Assembly: GCA_003138855.1 (NCBI GenBank)
Contig: PLHF01000085.1
Span: 1 to 48,490 of the forward strand
Reading direction: 5' to 3'
DNA length: 48,490 nt
Source of the DNA: Acidimicrobiaceae bacterium
Lineage (GTDB): Bacteria > Actinomycetota > Acidimicrobiia > Acidimicrobiales > RAAP-2
Within the stretch, counting starts at the first letter, position 1. Each line of letters opens with the position of its first letter. The translations under genes and the position numbers were made by a program. Shown here one piece after another: positions 17,988 through 25,824 of the stretch. The notes beneath the pieces are model-generated. The model was not told the DNA's origin. It ran no database searches and was given only the letters and a program-made list of their open reading frames with translations.

Positions 17988-18620
17988 ATGGCCGAGGCGG
18001 AGCAGTTCACGATAGGAGCCGATGCCACCTGCAGCGATGGGGTCTGTGGTGAGGTGAGCCGGGTGGTCGTCGACCCCGTCGCCCGGGCGGTCACCCATCT
18101 CGTCGTGGAGCCGAAGCACCGGCAGGGGCTCGGCCGACTGGTTCCCCTCGCTCTTGTCGATGCCACGACGGGCGAGGTGCGGCTCCGCTGCACCCTGGCG
18201 GAGTTCGACGAGCTCGACCAAGCGGAAGAGACGCAGTTCCTGCCGGGGAGCGCCGGATTTGCGGACTACGGACCCGGGCAGGTGATCTGCTGGCCCTATT
18301 ACGGGGTGGGCGGGAGCATGGGGAGCGTCTCGCAGGCCATCACCTACGACACGGTGCCCTTGGGCGAGGTGGCCGTGCGCCGAGATGAGGAGGTCCACGC
18401 CACCGACGGCAACATCGGACGGGTCGAGGGACTCGTCATGGACGCGGACAACCACCACGTTACCCACGTGCTCCTCCAGGAAGGGCATCTGTGGGGCCGC
18501 AAGGAGGTGGCCATCCCGATCGGTGCCGTGACCGGGGTCGTGGACGGCATCCAGCTCGACATGACCAAGCAGGAGGTGGAGAACCTGCCGTCCGTGGACA
18601 TCGGTCACCACCACCGCTAG
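17988..18620 (+). CDS. PRC-barrel domain protein
   Basis: The 210-residue protein has two PRC-barrel-like halves. The first (about 7-75) contains GEVSRVVVDPVARAVTHLVV, and the second (about 125-200) contains IGRVEGLVMDADNHHVTHVLL and GRKEVAIPIGAV. PRC barrels occur in RimM and photosynthetic reaction centre H subunits, and in many stress-related stand-alone proteins whose role is not known. No signal peptide or membrane segment is visible, and the C-terminus is His-rich (DIGHHHR). GGAGGTG lies 8 nt upstream of the ATG. Confidence 0.8.
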   Translation: MAEAEQFTIGADATCSDGVCGEVSRVVVDPVARAVTHLVVEPKHRQGLGRLVPLALVDATTGEVRLRCTLAEFDELDQAEETQFLPGSAGFADYGPGQVICWPYYGVGGSMGSVSQAITYDTVPLGEVAVRRDEEVHATDGNIGRVEGLVMDADNHHVTHVLLQEGHLWGRKEVAIPIGAVTGVVDGIQLDMTKQEVENLPSVDIGHHHR

Positions 18621-18693
18621 GCCCGCCGTTCAGCGTCCTCGCCGGGCGGAGCGAACGGTGTTCCGGCCGCGGGCCCCAGTGGGCGCCACGAGG

Positions 18694-18726
18694 GGAAATA
18701 TGATCTGATTTCCGTCAGTGGCGGAA
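18694..18726 (+). promoter_or_regulatory. Overlapping alternative inverted repeats ahead of the EF-G-like gene
   Basis: GGAAAT (18694-18699) pairs with ATTTCC (18708-18713). TTCCG (18710-18714), which shares TTCC with the first repeat, pairs with CGGAA (18722-18726). The two hairpins exclude each other. They lie 50 bp before a short ORF and about 185 bp before the EF-G-like start, so an operator or attenuator role is possible. Confidence 0.35.
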
Positions 18727-18776
18727 GGGGTGACACTGTGTTTCAGGCCGCCAGAGGAGAGGGAGGCGGAGACGCC

Positions 18777-18917
18777 ATGAAATTGCGATACGAGGTGGGG
18801 CGTCGGGTGCAGGCGGGGTCGGTGCATCCGCCCGAAGGACGCAGTGCGCCTCCGGGGAACGCCCGCACCCCCGTGGCGGGGACTCCCGGTGGGAGTGGGT
18901 CCGGGGTCCGGTGGTGA
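18777..18917 (+). CDS. Possible 46-residue leader ORF
   Basis: An ATG preceded by the strong purine-rich stretch GAGGAGAGGGAGGCGGAG opens a 46-codon frame beginning MKLRYEVGRRVQAG and then rich in Gly, Pro and Arg. Its TGA overlaps the GTG start of the EF-G-like gene by 7 nt, which would allow translational coupling. No homologous family is recognised. The ribosome-binding site is better than that of the downstream gene, which is the main argument that it is translated. Confidence 0.4.
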   Translation: MKLRYEVGRRVQAGSVHPPEGRSAPPGNARTPVAGTPGGSGSGVRW

Positions 18918-21055
18918 CGGCGGTCGACACCGACGGCTCCGAGCCGCTCTCGGAGCGAGCCGGGCAGGGCCCCGCCGGCCAGAAGAGCTCCGAGAGCGGC
19001 CTTCCGGCGAGCATCCGCAACGTCGCCCTGGTCGGGCAGCACGGCTCGGGCAAGACCACGTTGGCCGAGGCGCTGCTGTTCGCCACAGGCGCCATCGTCC
19101 GCCCGGGGAAGGTGGACCATGGCTCGACGGTCAGCGACTTCGAGCCCGAGGAGATCAAGTACCACATGTCGCTGTCGCTCGCCCTCGCCCCGTGCAGGGT
19201 CGGTGACGTGAAGCTCAACATCATCGACACCCCTGGGTTCGCCGACTTCTTCGGCGAGGTCAGGGCGGCATGCTCCGTGGTCGACCTGGTGGTCCTGGTG
19301 GTCAGCGCGGTGGAGGGCATCGGGGCGCAGACCGAGAACGCCTGGTCCCTCGCAGCCGAACTGGGCATCCCCCGCCTGGTGTTCGTCAACAAGCTCGACC
19401 GGGAGCGGGCCAGCTTCGACCGCATCCTCGGCGAGCTCGTGGAGCGATTCGGTGCCGGCATCGCGCCGTTGGAGCTCCCCGTGGGAGGGGAGTCCGGCTT
19501 CAGGGGGATCGTCGACCTCCTTACCGACACCGCCATCATCTACGACGGTTGGAAGTCGCAGTCCGGGCCGATCCCCGACGATCTGGCGGCCACCGAGCAC
19601 GAGGTGCGCGAGCAGCTGGTCGAGGGGATCGTGGTCGGCGACGACGAGCTCACGGAGCGCTACCTCGATGGGGACGTCCCGTCAATCGCCGAGCTCGAGG
19701 CCACGCTCGCCGGCGGGATCGCCCAGGGTGTCGTGTTCCCCGTGGTGTGCGGATCGGCAGCCACCGGTGTGGGCATCGACCGCCTCGCCACGCTGCTGGC
19801 GGAGATTGCGCCGTCCCCCGACTCGCGCCCACCGGTCGAGGTCCGCTCCGGCGACTCGGTGGAGGAGGTGGCGTGTGACCCGGCGGGCCGGCCGCTCGCC
19901 CGCGTGTTCAAGACCATCTCCGATCCCTACGTGGGCAAGATCTCGCTCTTGCGCGTCCTGTCCGGGACCATCCGGCCCGACAGCGTGCTCACCAATGCCC
20001 GCACCCACGGCGACGAGCGGCTCCACGTCCTCGAGCTGCTGCGGGGCAAGGACGCCCAGCCGACCGACGAGGCGCGGGCCGGGGACATCGTGGCGGTGCC
20101 GAAGCTCTCTGACGTCGCCACCGGTGACACCCTCGCGCCCAAGGGCACCTCACTGCTCGTACCACCCCCGACGCCTGAGCCCCTGGCTCTCTCCGTCGCC
20201 ATCAGGCCGAAATCGAAAGGCGACGAGGACAAGCTGATGACCGGTCTCCACCGGCTCCAAGAGGAGGATCCGGCCCTCGTGGTCGAGCGGGTCGACGAGA
20301 CGCACCAGACGATCCTCCGGGGTACGGGCGAGACCCATCTGGCCGTTGCGGCCGACCGGCTGGCGCGCAAGTTCGGCGTCGAGGTGATCACCGAGGAGGT
20401 GCTCGTCCCCTATCGCGAGAGCATCACGGCCCGGGCCGAGGCAGAGGGCAAGTACAAGAAGCAGTCCGGCGGTCACGGACAGTACGGCGTGGCGTCGATC
20501 TGCATCGAGCCCCTCGGGCGCGGCGAGGGCTTCCACTTCGTCGACCGGGTCGTGGGCGGTTCCATCCCCAGGCAGTACATCCCGGCGGTGGAGAAGGGAG
20601 TCATCGAGGCCATGGAGCAGGGCGGCCCGCACGGCTATCCGGTGGTCGACGTGCAGGTGACCTGCCTCGACGGCAAGTACCACCCCGTGGACTCGTCGGA
20701 GATGAGCTTCAAGATGGCGGGTTCGCTCGCGTTCAGGGAGGCCATGGCCATGGCGGGCCCGATCCTCCTCGAGCCCGTCTCGCTCCTCGAGGTGACCGTC
20801 CCCGCCAACATGCAGGGCAACGTGCTCGGCGACCTCAACGCCCGCCGCGGCCGGGTGCAGGGCACCGACACGTTGGTCGCGGGTGTGCAGAAGATCACCG
20901 CACTGGTGCCCACCGCCGAGATCCAGCGCTACGCCGTCGACCTCCGCTCCCTCACCGGGGGCAGGGGCCGGTTCCGTGCCGAGCACGACCACTACGACGT
21001 GATGCCCCCCAACCTCGTCGAACGGATGGTGAGGGCCCAGGCCGACCAGCGCTGA
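18911..21055 (+). CDS. EF-G-like translational GTPase (EF-G2 type)
   Basis: The 714-residue protein has the full EF-G domain order. G1 is GQHGSGKTT (residues 42-50), G3 is DTPGF, G4 is VNKLD; domain II (about 310-400), domain III, domain IV (KKQSGGHGQYG region) and domain V follow. Two features mark it as an EF-G2-like paralogue rather than the canonical factor: switch I lacks the RGITI motif, and the catalytic histidine of DTPGH is phenylalanine. EF-G2 proteins have translocation-like or regulatory roles that are poorly defined. The GTG at 18911 is used; no separate strong Shine-Dalgarno is present, and the leader ORF overlaps it. Confidence 0.88.
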   Translation: MVTAVDTDGSEPLSERAGQGPAGQKSSESGLPASIRNVALVGQHGSGKTTLAEALLFATGAIVRPGKVDHGSTVSDFEPEEIKYHMSLSLALAPCRVGDVKLNIIDTPGFADFFGEVRAACSVVDLVVLVVSAVEGIGAQTENAWSLAAELGIPRLVFVNKLDRERASFDRILGELVERFGAGIAPLELPVGGESGFRGIVDLLTDTAIIYDGWKSQSGPIPDDLAATEHEVREQLVEGIVVGDDELTERYLDGDVPSIAELEATLAGGIAQGVVFPVVCGSAATGVGIDRLATLLAEIAPSPDSRPPVEVRSGDSVEEVACDPAGRPLARVFKTISDPYVGKISLLRVLSGTIRPDSVLTNARTHGDERLHVLELLRGKDAQPTDEARAGDIVAVPKLSDVATGDTLAPKGTSLLVPPPTPEPLALSVAIRPKSKGDEDKLMTGLHRLQEEDPALVVERVDETHQTILRGTGETHLAVAADRLARKFGVEVITEEVLVPYRESITARAEAEGKYKKQSGGHGQYGVASICIEPLGRGEGFHFVDRVVGGSIPRQYIPAVEKGVIEAMEQGGPHGYPVVDVQVTCLDGKYHPVDSSEMSFKMAGSLAFREAMAMAGPILLEPVSLLEVTVPANMQGNVLGDLNARRGRVQGTDTLVAGVQKITALVPTAEIQRYAVDLRSLTGGRGRFRAEHDHYDVMPPNLVERMVRAQADQR

Positions 21056-21162
21056 CGACCCTTCTCCGTTGCCACTGGGTACTCTCGACGACGGAGATGT
21101 GCCCGCCTCTGTGAGCACCGGACGGGGAGTACGAAGGTCGCCCCACTGGAGTACCGACAGCC

Positions 21163-22335
21163 ATGGCCGAGTACCGGATACTTGTCCCCCCGCCGAAGCG
21201 TCACCGTGCAGTATGGATCGTCGCCGCCCTGGCGGTCGTGGTCCTCGCCGCCGCCGGGGCGGTCGTCGCCGGGCGGCACGGCCAGGCGACAGGCCGCACG
21301 GCGCGGGCCCTGGCCGCGGGCACGACCACATTGCCCGCGGCCAGGGCGCTGACCGTCGCGTCCACGGTTCCGGCCACGGGGGCGACCGATGTCCCGTCCG
21401 ACCAGGTGGTCACCGTCTCCATGTCCGCGCCGCTGGCCGGCGCGTCCGGCATGCCGGCCTTCAGCCCGCCGGTGCCCGGGTCGTGGGTGAAGGCCGGGCC
21501 CACCGCCCTCACCTTCCAGGCCACCGCCCCGTTCATTCCGACGACGACCGAGACCCTGGTGATCCCGGCCGGTGCTGCGGGTCCCCGCAGCACCGGCGGA
21601 AGAGTGCTGGCCAGACCCTCGACCCTCACCTTCGGCGTGGCCCAGGCCAGCACCGAGCGCCTGCAGCAGCTGTTGGCGGAACTGAACTATCTGCCCCTCT
21701 CCTTTGCCCCTGCGGGGCCGCCGACCTCCCCGATCGAGGCGGCCACCGCCCAGACCGGCACCTTCGCCTGGAGGTGGCCGGGCACTCCAGCGTCCTTGAT
21801 GGCGCTGTGGACCGAGGGTTCGGAGAACGTGATCACCAAGGGGGCGGTGATGAACTTCGAGAACCAGCACGGGCTGACAGCCGACGGGCTGGCCGGCACG
21901 CGGGTGTGGACGGCTCTGCTCGCCGATGCCACCGCCCAGAAGGTCAATGCCGCTCCGTACACGTACGCCTTCGTGTCGAAGCAGCTTCCCGAGGCCCTGA
22001 CCCTCTTCGAAAACGGGGCGCCCCTGTACGTCAACATCCCGGTCAATACAGGCGCCCCCGGGGCGGACACCGTGGACGGCACCTACCCGGTGTTCGAGCA
22101 CGTCGTGAGTTCGCGGATGCAGGGGACCAATCCGGACGGCACCACCTATGACGACCCGAACGTCCCGTGGGCCAGCTACTTCGACGGAGGCGACGCCCTG
22201 CACGGGTTCGTCCGGGCGTCCTACGGCTCCCCCCAGAGCAACGGATGCGTCGAGATGGCCATCGCGGATGCCGCCCAGGTGTGGCCACTGACCCCCATCG
22301 GCACCCTGGTGACGGTGGTGGGGCCGGCGTCCTGA
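21163..22335 (+). CDS. L,D-transpeptidase (YkuD) with peptidoglycan-binding domain
   Basis: The 390-residue protein is a membrane-anchored cell-wall enzyme that makes 3-3 peptide cross-links or attaches proteins to peptidoglycan. A single N-terminal transmembrane segment (about 17-38) is followed by an Ig-like domain (about 60-160), a peptidoglycan-binding module (about 175-265, with VMNFENQHGLTADGLAG near 229) and a C-terminal YkuD domain. The catalytic motif is H347-G-F, then S-x-G-C ending at C362 in SNGCVEM. The order matches actinobacterial L,D-transpeptidases. The start ATG has TACCGA 5 nt upstream and no Shine-Dalgarno, so it may be leaderless. The stop is 4 bp from the convergent membrane-protein stop. 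Confidence 0.88.
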   Translation: MAEYRILVPPPKRHRAVWIVAALAVVVLAAAGAVVAGRHGQATGRTARALAAGTTTLPAARALTVASTVPATGATDVPSDQVVTVSMSAPLAGASGMPAFSPPVPGSWVKAGPTALTFQATAPFIPTTTETLVIPAGAAGPRSTGGRVLARPSTLTFGVAQASTERLQQLLAELNYLPLSFAPAGPPTSPIEAATAQTGTFAWRWPGTPASLMALWTEGSENVITKGAVMNFENQHGLTADGLAGTRVWTALLADATAQKVNAAPYTYAFVSKQLPEALTLFENGAPLYVNIPVNTGAPGADTVDGTYPVFEHVVSSRMQGTNPDGTTYDDPNVPWASYFDGGDALHGFVRASYGSPQSNGCVEMAIADAAQVWPLTPIGTLVTVVGPAS

Positions 22336-22339
22336 CTGC

Positions 22340-23116
22340 TCACTGCAGCCGGGTGACCGCCAGTGCGGCAGCCAGCAGCACCACCGCCCAGGAGAGGGCC
22401 CGCAGAGCCCGTTCGAGCGGGGCGAGCAGCACGGACCGGTCGACGGCCAGCGGGTCCCCGTCGGTGAGGGCGATCGAACCCGTCACCGAGACCGTCCTCC
22501 GGCGGAGCATGCGGGCCGGGGTGCTGAGCGCCCGTTGCGCCAACGACAGCGCGAAGGCCCCGGCCGCAGCAATGACGGGCGCCCACGCCAACCGCCCGGT
22601 CTGGGCCACGTAGGCGGTCAGGACCGGAAACGCACCCCAGCTGGCGGCGAACCCGAAGTCGTTGTGGATGAGCCCGCCGAAGAGCTCAGCGTTGTAGCCG
22701 ACGGCGAGGACCGGTCCGAGGACCAGGAAGGGGATGAGCACCGGACCGACCTGCACGGCCCCGGCGATGCCGATGGCCACCGCGCCCGACAGCCCGCCGA
22801 CGGCCGCCGCGACCAGGGCGCCGCTCGAGATCGTCGTCCGGAGCGGTCGTCCGTGCAGCTCGTCCAACGCGTGTGCCGCCACGCCCACGGCCAAGAAGAA
22901 GGCGAGCAGGGTGGCGAGCAGCCGGGTGGTGCTGACCACCGGTGCCAGGCAGCCCCCGATCACCACGTAGGCGAGGTGCCAAGCCGTGTAGGGGGGGTGG
23001 AGGAGGGTCCACCAGTCCCGCCAGCCGCCCGGTCGCGCCGCGTAGAAGGCGGTGCGCTGGTCGGGAGGCTGGTCACCCGGCCCCGGCCCCGGCTCCGGTC
23101 CCCGTGGCTCAGCCAC
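22340..23116 (-). CDS. Polytopic membrane protein, possibly distant UbiA-like
   Basis: The 258-residue protein has roughly seven hydrophobic segments. Conserved-looking polar stretches lie between them: HALDELHGRPLRT after the second segment, and YNAELFGGLIHNDFGF later. The placement of acidic motifs in two cytoplasmic loops recalls UbiA prenyltransferases, but the canonical NDxxDxxxD is not present, so this is only a suggestion. The GTG at 23116 overlaps the stop of the UbiE-like gene by 8 bp. Co-expression with that methyltransferase favours a role in quinone or isoprenoid metabolism. No other family is recognised. Confidence 0.55.
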   Translation of the reverse strand: MAEPRGPEPGPGPGDQPPDQRTAFYAARPGGWRDWWTLLHPPYTAWHLAYVVIGGCLAPVVSTTRLLATLLAFFLAVGVAAHALDELHGRPLRTTISSGALVAAAVGGLSGAVAIGIAGAVQVGPVLIPFLVLGPVLAVGYNAELFGGLIHNDFGFAASWGAFPVLTAYVAQTGRLAWAPVIAAAGAFALSLAQRALSTPARMLRRRTVSVTGSIALTDGDPLAVDRSVLLAPLERALRALSWAVVLLAAALAVTRLQ

Positions 23117-23843
23117 CCGAGCGCCGCCCCCACATGACCAGGCCACCGCCCAGGCTCATCCGCCGGACCCCGACGTCCTCGAAGCCGGCCCGACGCCATG
23201 CCGCCACGGTCCAGTCGACCGGGTACCGCCGGTAGTGGGCGGAGATGTTCGGTCCGAGGAAGCGGCCCACCTCGAACCACTCCTGGCCACCGGTGAGCCA
23301 ACCACTGGCGGGCAGTACGAGTCGGGTGTACAGCCACCACCAGAACCGCCAGAACAGGCTCCGGGGAAGGAGGAACTCGAGGCTCGCCACCGCACCTCCT
23401 GGTTTGACCACCCGAGCCAGCTCGGCGAGCGTGGCCTCGGGGTCGGCCACGTACCGCAAGAGATAGGTGAAGGTCAGCGCGTCAAAGGTCGCCTCAGCGA
23501 AGGGAAGCTGCTCGCCCCGTCCGGCCACCAGCTGGACGCGGTCGCCCATCGCCCGCCGGGCGACGTTGTCCTGTCCCTGCCGCAGCATGCCGAGGGTGAG
23601 GTCGATGCCGACCACCCGCGAGTCCGTCCGCTCGGCAATCTGGAGCGCCACCCCGGCGGGCCCGGTGGCAACGTCGAGCACCAGCTCCGGGTGGGACGGG
23701 ACGACGTGGTCGACCATGGCCCGGCGCCAACGGCCGTTCTGGCCCATCGAGAGCAGTTCGGCCAAGCGGTCGTAGCGGGGCGGCAGCGGCGCGAAGAGCC
23801 GCTGGGCGAACCGATTCGGGTCACTCGTGCCCCGAGTCTCCAT
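23109..23843 (-). CDS. UbiE/MenG-like class I SAM methyltransferase
   Basis: The 244-residue protein is a class I SAM-dependent methyltransferase of the UbiE/COQ5 group. Motif I is VLDVATGPAGVAL, the acidic strand end is VGIDLT, and the post-I segment FDALTFTYLLRYVADP and VVKPGGAVASLEF follow. The N-terminal YDRLAELLSMGQNGRWRR is a version of the UbiE signature. It may methylate demethylmenaquinone or another quinone precursor, and the assignment to menaquinone is inferred. It is translationally coupled to the downstream membrane protein. Confidence 0.78.
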   Translation of the reverse strand: METRGTSDPNRFAQRLFAPLPPRYDRLAELLSMGQNGRWRRAMVDHVVPSHPELVLDVATGPAGVALQIAERTDSRVVGIDLTLGMLRQGQDNVARRAMGDRVQLVAGRGEQLPFAEATFDALTFTYLLRYVADPEATLAELARVVKPGGAVASLEFLLPRSLFWRFWWWLYTRLVLPASGWLTGGQEWFEVGRFLGPNISAHYRRYPVDWTVAAWRRAGFEDVGVRRMSLGGGLVMWGRRSGG

Positions 23844-23938
23844 GCCGCCTCCCCCTCGAGTGAGGATCCCACCGTATTCGATCGGCGCCGGTTACGAGTC
23901 GTGCGATCCCTGGACACTCCGGCGTGCCCGTCGGCGGG

Positions 23939-25072
23939 CTAGACCAGCTGCCGCTGGTAGAGGTTGTAGAGCATGAGCGACCCCGGGATCGGCGGGAGCC
24001 AGTACACGGCCATCCGGTAGCAGATGGCGATCACCAGGACCTCCTGGTGGGGGACACCCACCGAGGCCAGGCCCGCCACGAGGATCGCCTCGGGGGCGCC
24101 GAGGCCCCCGGGGACGGGCACGATGTTCGACGCGGCGCCTGCCAACTGGGTGATGACCACCAGGGCGGCGACGCTCGTCCACTGGTTGGAGAAGGCGTGG
24201 ACGAACAGGGCGAGGCAGGCGGTCTCGGCGGCGATCGTGATGAGCTCGCCGGCCCCGATCCACAGCGTGCGTCGGGGGTGGCCCATCAGGACCCGTATGT
24301 ACGAGACGGACCCACGGGCCCAGATGGCCGCGCGGTGCCGGAGCCGGGGGACCTTGATGGCCACGGTGACGGCGACGGCGACGACGATGACGCCGAGGAC
24401 GATCTCCCACAGACTGCTCGGCACGTCCTGTTCGAGCTGGGCGACGTCGACGGAGTGCGCGGCGAAGATCGCCGCCACCGGAAGGATGCAGACGGCGAGT
24501 GCGGTGGTGACGAAACTGCTGAGTCCGGAGACCGCCGCGGCGTCGGCGCTGGTCAGTCCCTGCTTCATCAGGTAGCGGACGGTGAGGGCGAAGCTCCCCA
24601 CGCTCTCGGGAGTGGCCATGGCGGTGAGTGACTCGGCGACCTCGAGCTCCAGGGTCCGCAGCCTGGGCAGCGGCGTTGCCGACGCAGATGCCAGCGCAAC
24701 GGCGTAACCGACGTACTGGCCGACGGCGACGACGGCGGCGGCTCCGAAGTCCCCCCAACCCACATGGTGGTTCACCAGGTACGCCGGGACATGGGTGGTG
24801 TAGAGGACCGTCCCCACCAAGAGGAGCACGGTGACGAGGGCGATCCCCACGGTGAGCGGAGTCAGGTGGAGGTGGGCGAGTAGGCGCCGTGCCTCGGTGC
24901 CGGTCGGCCGTCGCCGCTTGCTCGAGGAGCCCGCCGGCAGGTCCGACCCGCCGGTGCCCGCAGGGTGGTCCCCGTCGCCCCCGGCATCCCCGCCCGCGAT
25001 CTCTTCTGGGTGGTCGGGAAGCGTGGTCACGCGTGGGCACCTTCGTCGGGCGACGTCACCGGGGACGGTCAT
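23939..25072 (-). CDS. Lysylphosphatidylglycerol synthase TM-region / flippase-like protein (UPF0104)
   Basis: The 377-residue integral membrane protein has a Gly/Asp-rich cytoplasmic N-terminus (about 1-65) and about eight transmembrane segments. The conserved segment near the end, [19 protein letters not shown], is diagnostic of the LPG_synthase_TM (UPF0104) family, as are the patterns [13 protein letters not shown] and [17 protein letters not shown]. Members without the soluble synthase domain, as here, are thought to translocate lipids or polyprenyl-linked substrates. The ATG at 25072 is 13 nt downstream of the tRNA-Gly 3' end; a GTG at 25030 is an alternative. A longer frame to 25171 overlaps the tRNA and is rejected. 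Confidence 0.78.
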   Translation of the reverse strand: MTVPGDVARRRCPRVTTLPDHPEEIAGGDAGGDGDHPAGTGGSDLPAGSSSKRRRPTGTEARRLLAHLHLTPLTVGIALVTVLLLVGTVLYTTHVPAYLVNHHVGWGDFGAAAVVAVGQYVGYAVALASASATPLPRLRTLELEVAESLTAMATPESVGSFALTVRYLMKQGLTSADAAAVSGLSSFVTTALAVCILPVAAIFAAHSVDVAQLEQDVPSSLWEIVLGVIVVAVAVTVAIKVPRLRHRAAIWARGSVSYIRVLMGHPRRTLWIGAGELITIAAETACLALFVHAFSNQWTSVAALVVITQLAGAASNIVPVPGGLGAPEAILVAGLASVGVPHQEVLVIAICYRMAVYWLPPIPGSLMLYNLYQRQLV

Positions 25073-25084
25073 TTCGCACTCGAA

Positions 25085-25158
25085 TGGAGCGGGCGACGGG
25101 AATCGAACCCGCGTTCCGAGCTTGGGAAGCTCGTGTTCTGCCTCTGAACTACGCCCGC
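25085..25158 (-). tRNA. tRNA-Gly (anticodon CCC), CCA encoded
   Basis: The minus strand folds as a full cloverleaf. The acceptor stem pairs GCGGGCG with CGCCCGC, the anticodon arm is CGAGC-TTCCCAA-GCTCG giving anticodon CCC, and the T arm is GCGGG-TTCGATT-CCCGT with one mismatch-free core. Discriminator T is followed by an encoded CCA. It decodes GGG glycine codons. Confidence 0.93.
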
Positions 25159-25188
25159 GTGGCGCTGTCACACTATCGTCTGTGCGGC

Positions 25189-25752
25189 ATGGTTCTCTCA
25201 GACCGCTCGATACGTGAGGCGCTCGCCGCCGGCTCCATCAAGATCGACCCCCTGGACGAGACCTGCATCCAGCCGTCCTCGGTGGACCTCCATGTCGACC
25301 GGTACTTCCGGCTCTTCCGGAACCACACCAGCCGGGTGATCGACGTGCGCGAGGACCAAGAGGACCTGACCGAGCTGGTCGATGTCGGCGAGGAACCCCT
25401 CATCCTCCACCCCGGCGAGTTCGTGCTGGGCTCCACCACCGAAAAGATGACCCTCCCCGACGATCTGGTGGCTCGCCTCGAGGGCAAGTCCTCCCTGGGG
25501 CGCCTCGGCCTCCTCATCCACTCCACGGCCGGCTTCGTCGACGCCGGCTGGGACGGCCACCTCACCCTGGAGCTGTCCAATGTGGCCAACCTGCCCATCA
25601 CTGTCTACCCGGGCATGAAGATCGGCCAGATCAGCTTCCTGCAGATGACCACCCCGGCCGACCACCCCTACGGCTCCGAGGGCCTCAAGTCGAAGTACCA
25701 GGGCCAGCGGGGCCCCACCCCCAGTCGGTACTCCGACAATTTCCGGGTGTGA
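25189..25752 (+). CDS. dcd: dCTP deaminase
   Basis: The 187-residue enzyme deaminates dCTP in the pathway to dTTP. It begins [12 protein letters not shown] and has the family motifs [26 protein letters not shown] (quoted in part), with the catalytic-glutamate region HLTLELSN and the P-loop-like region IGQISF. The C-terminus [12 protein letters not shown] closes over nucleotide. Actinobacterial homologues are often bifunctional, also hydrolysing dUTP; whether this is so here cannot be decided. The ATG at 25189 starts the homology; longer frames run through the tRNA. Confidence 0.95.
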   Translation: MVLSDRSIREALAAGSIKIDPLDETCIQPSSVDLHVDRYFRLFRNHTSRVIDVREDQEDLTELVDVGEEPLILHPGEFVLGSTTEKMTLPDDLVARLEGKSSLGRLGLLIHSTAGFVDAGWDGHLTLELSNVANLPITVYPGMKIGQISFLQMTTPADHPYGSEGLKSKYQGQRGPTPSRYSDNFRV

Positions 25753-25760
25753 GCTGCGGT

Positions 25761-25790
25761 TTGTCAGGACCCCGGACGACCGCCTACCGT
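25761..25790 (+). promoter_or_regulatory. Promoter of the FadF-like gene
   Basis: TTGTCA (25761-25766) and TACCGT (25785-25790) are separated by 18 bp, a plausible housekeeping promoter. Transcription would start near 25797, within the adjacent palindrome. Confidence 0.5.
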
Positions 25791-25791
25791 T

Positions 25792-25807
25792 GTTACTGAG
25801 TAGTAAC
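25792..25807. promoter_or_regulatory. Palindromic operator candidate
   Basis: GTTACT and AGTAAC form a perfect 6-bp inverted repeat around GAGT, just downstream of the predicted -10 and across the predicted start of transcription. The size and symmetry fit a TetR- or GntR-family repressor. The Shine-Dalgarno AGGAGG follows at 25812-25817. Confidence 0.5.
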
Positions 25808-25824
25808 CCCCCAGGAGGAACACC

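Noticed and set aside
24889..25188. N-terminal extension of dcd
   Set aside because: The extra 100 codons run across tRNA-Gly and the start of the divergent membrane-protein gene, and dCTP deaminase homology begins at 25189.
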